This document shows positions 6,323-7,533 of a DNA stretch of 7,533 nt, piece by piece; position 1 is the first letter of the stretch, and every line of letters begins with the position of its first letter. A model generated the notes under the pieces. It had not been told where the DNA came from and ran no database searches. It saw only the letters and a program-made list of their open reading frames with translations. The DNA is from an uncultured Alphaproteobacteria bacterium. Lineage in GTDB: Bacteria; Pseudomonadota; Alphaproteobacteria; Rickettsiales; UBA1997. The translations under genes were made by a program, and so were the position numbers. Location of the stretch: the NCBI GenBank assembly GCA_949298005.1, contig CASFUN010000067.1:1-7533 (forward strand), written 5' to 3'.

Positions 6323-7264
6323 TCAGTCTATGTTTGTTTTTTTTACTGGAAAATATATATCTTGCTTAACGTATATAACTGCTTTTTGATTTTTACTAAA
6401 TAATATATCAGCTTCACCGACGATATCACCATTCTTAAAGAGATTTAAACATTTGTATGCCGAGAATCCATAGTCAAATAGCGATTTTATTTCACTTAAC
6501 CTTTCTTTTTCGTTTCTAGAACCATTGACAACTGCTATTAATCTTTTATAACATTTTTCAGCTGATGCGGACATTGAATATTTTCCTTGTTCTGTATAAC
6601 CTGTTTTTATTCCATCAGCTCCTCTATATTCAGATAATAGCAAATTTTTATTTTTTTGACTTACATTATTATATGTGAATGACTTTATAGAAAAATACTT
6701 ATTATAATATTTTTTATAGTTTTGTATTAAAGCTGATGACAAAATAGCTAAATCATGAACTGACATGTAATGAGTTTTTTCATATAAACCATTTGGGTTG
6801 CTAAAGTGTGTATTTTTCATGCCAAGTCTTTTTGCTGTTTCATTCATCCTGTCGACAAAATTTTCTATACTACCAAGACTACCTTCTGCTAATACTATAG
6901 CTGCATCATTCCCAGAAACAACAAGCAATCCTTTTAATAAATCGTCGATACTGACTCTCCACTCTGGCTCTAGAAACATTCTAGTACCGTCCTGTCTCCA
7001 AGCTCTTACGCTAACCTTGAATTTATCGTTAATATTTATATCTCCGGATTCAATTAATTCAAATATAACATAAGCTGTCATTATTTTTGTCATGGATGAT
7101 GGAGCCGAAATTTCATCTTTATTTTTTTCATACAAAATTTCAGATGTATCAAAATCCATTAATATTGCATAATCTGACTCTAAGTTAGTTATATGTGCAT
7201 TTAATTTGCTTGTGTTTGTAAATTGGAGCAGCAAGGATAATAAAACAAAATATAAAAAGTACAT
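6323..7264 (-). CDS. dacA: D-alanyl-D-alanine carboxypeptidase (PBP5/DacA type), cut short by an internal TGA
   Basis: This is a periplasmic penicillin-binding protein of the S11 peptidase family that removes the terminal D-Ala from peptidoglycan pentapeptides. The 313 residues begin with a signal peptide (about 1-23, hydrophobic core YFLYFVLLSLLLQF, likely cleavage after LNA). The catalytic motifs are all present: SMTK at 57-60 (nucleophile Ser57), SGN at 117-119 and KTG at 220-222. The PBP5 C-terminal domain begins near residue 278 and is interrupted by TGA at 6323-6325, after VKKTNID. The following 69 codons in the same frame continue that domain, giving 383 positions in all, which is normal for DacA. 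The truncated form keeps the catalytic domain but loses the end of the C-terminal domain and the membrane-anchoring helix. It is first in an operon with lpxK and the lpxL-like gene. No clear Shine-Dalgarno precedes the ATG at 7262-7264. Confidence 0.88.
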   Translation of the reverse strand: MYFLYFVLLSLLLQFTNTSKLNAHITNLESDYAILMDFDTSEILYEKNKDEISAPSSMTKIMTAYVIFELIESGDININDKFKVSVRAWRQDGTRMFLEPEWRVSIDDLLKGLLVVSGNDAAIVLAEGSLGSIENFVDRMNETAKRLGMKNTHFSNPNGLYEKTHYMSVHDLAILSSALIQNYKKYYNKYFSIKSFTYNNVSQKNKNLLLSEYRGADGIKTGYTEQGKYSMSASAEKCYKRLIAVVNGSRNEKERLSEIKSLFDYGFSAYKCLNLFKNGDIVGEADILFSKNQKAVIYVKQDIYFPVKKTNID

Positions 7265-7273
7265 TATAGCTTT

Positions 7274-7302
7274 TTGATTTTTTAAAATTAAACTATTAAA
7301 AT
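7274..7302 (+). promoter_or_regulatory. Possible promoter of the right-edge membrane protein gene
   Basis: TTGATT (7274-7279) and TAAAAT (7297-7302) are separated by 17 bp. A transcript start near 7309 would leave about 20 nt before the ATG at 7329. The -10 lies inside the inverted repeat at 7287-7314. I found no comparably good promoter for dacA on the opposite strand in this 64-bp gap. Confidence 0.4.
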
Positions 7303-7314
7303 AGTTAGTTTAAT
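7287..7314. repeat. Inverted repeat in the dacA divergent gap
   Basis: ATTAAACTA (7287-7295) and TAGTTTAAT (7306-7314) form a perfect 9-bp inverted repeat with a 10-bp spacer. It spans the -10 box and likely start site of the plus-strand promoter, where an operator would be expected. Chance is possible given the AT content. Confidence 0.35.
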
Positions 7315-7328
7315 ATAAATATTAATTA

Positions 7329-7533
7329 ATGAAAAATATAAATCCAGAAGAAAAGGATGGTCTAAACTCTCTTTTTTTAAAAAATATAGTCTTGTTTATA
7401 GTATTTTTTACTATATCAGAGATTTTTATAGTTAGACCACTGAGAAAAAAAGTTGAGAGAAGACGAGAATTGGCAAAATCAGAATTTGTAAACAAGAATA
7501 AAAAAACGGAAAATGATAACATAACGGAACTTA
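7329..7533 (+). CDS. Unrecognised single-span membrane protein, N-terminal part
   Basis: An ATG at 7329-7331 opens 68 codons that run off the right edge. The protein begins MKNINPEEKDGLNSLF. It has one hydrophobic span at about residues 16-37 (from FLKNIVLFIVF to EIFIV), then a strongly basic stretch (RPLRKKVERRREL) and a lysine/asparagine-rich, probably disordered region. By the positive-inside rule the C-terminal side would be cytoplasmic. A plausible promoter lies upstream; no Shine-Dalgarno is obvious. The minus-strand frame across the same bases lacks a sensible start context and would run against a well-formed gene start, so I prefer this strand. I do not recognise the family, and the missing C-terminus may carry the defining domain. 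Confidence 0.55.
   Translation, partial: MKNINPEEKDGLNSLFLKNIVLFIVFFTISEIFIVRPLRKKVERRRELAKSEFVNKNKKTENDNITEL

Noticed and set aside
6323..6325. TGA read as tryptophan (genetic code 4) to explain the dacA break
   Set aside because: About 17 Trp codons in the readable genes are all TGG despite the AT bias, and TGA is the natural end of the DUF374-type gene and of the full dacA frame. The usual residue here in the family is polar or basic and not Trp.
6300..6330. Selenocysteine insertion at the dacA TGA
   Set aside because: No bacterial SECIS-like hairpin is evident after the TGA, and this position in the C-terminal domain is not catalytic.
7322..7522. Minus-strand hydrophobic reading frame at the right edge
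   Set aside because: It is the complement of the plus-strand gene starting at 7329, which has an ATG, a promoter candidate and a more protein-like composition. The hydrophobic, Phe/Ser-rich look is typical of the antisense of an A-rich gene.
1..7533. tRNA or rRNA genes, CRISPR arrays, insertion sequences, classical intrinsic terminators
   Set aside because: I saw no tRNA T-loop signature, no regularly spaced repeats, no transposase motifs, and no G/C-rich hairpin followed by a T-run in the short intergenic gaps. This was by eye only.

Overview
The window is strongly AT-rich (by eye about a quarter to 30% G+C, not counted) and densely coding. It looks like part of a Gram-negative bacterial chromosome. 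Three genes for lipid A or acyl-chain chemistry (an LpxK kinase, an LpxL/HtrB-type acyltransferase, a DUF374-type acyltransferase), a MurF ligase and a D-Ala-D-Ala carboxypeptidase give it a cell-envelope theme. The DUF374/LpxK/LpxL combination and the AT bias suggest an AT-rich alphaproteobacterium, possibly host-associated (Rickettsiales- or Holosporales-like). This placement is inference. All 17 or so tryptophans in the readable genes use TGG, and TGA ends several genes, so the standard bacterial code is in use.

Layout, left to right. Positions 1-129 (-) hold the start of an EcoRI-family adenine-specific DNA methyltransferase that runs off the left edge. Positions 182-865 (-) hold most of a TatD-family hydrolase. 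Its missing N-terminus is still readable in the same frame at 866-964 but is broken by four TAA codons, behind a near-consensus promoter at 988-1016. Positions 1025-2458 (-) hold a MurF-like ligase with some altered motifs, and 2527-3423 (-) an EamA/DMT-family transporter. Back-to-back promoters at 3446-3509 separate the transporter from the DUF374-type acyltransferase at 3549-4271 (+). That gene converges, with an 8-bp gap, on a three-gene minus-strand operon transcribed dacA (from 7264), lpxK (6116-5163), lpxL-like (5173-4280). At the right edge a divergent gene starts at 7329 (+), encoding an unrecognised single-span membrane protein.

Two genes are damaged by in-frame stops without any frameshift. 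tatD has lost one metal-binding motif. dacA has one internal TGA at 6323-6325, after which 69 more codons of recognisable C-terminal domain run to a TGA that overlaps the lpxK ATG. The other complete genes are intact. This pattern fits a genome in early reductive decay. An assembly or polishing error, or real readthrough, cannot be excluded from the sequence alone.

No complete novel system is evident. The observations most worth following up are the cluster of stops at the tatD 5' end, the dacA stop, the methyltransferase at the left edge, and the inverted repeats placed at promoters and gene boundaries.
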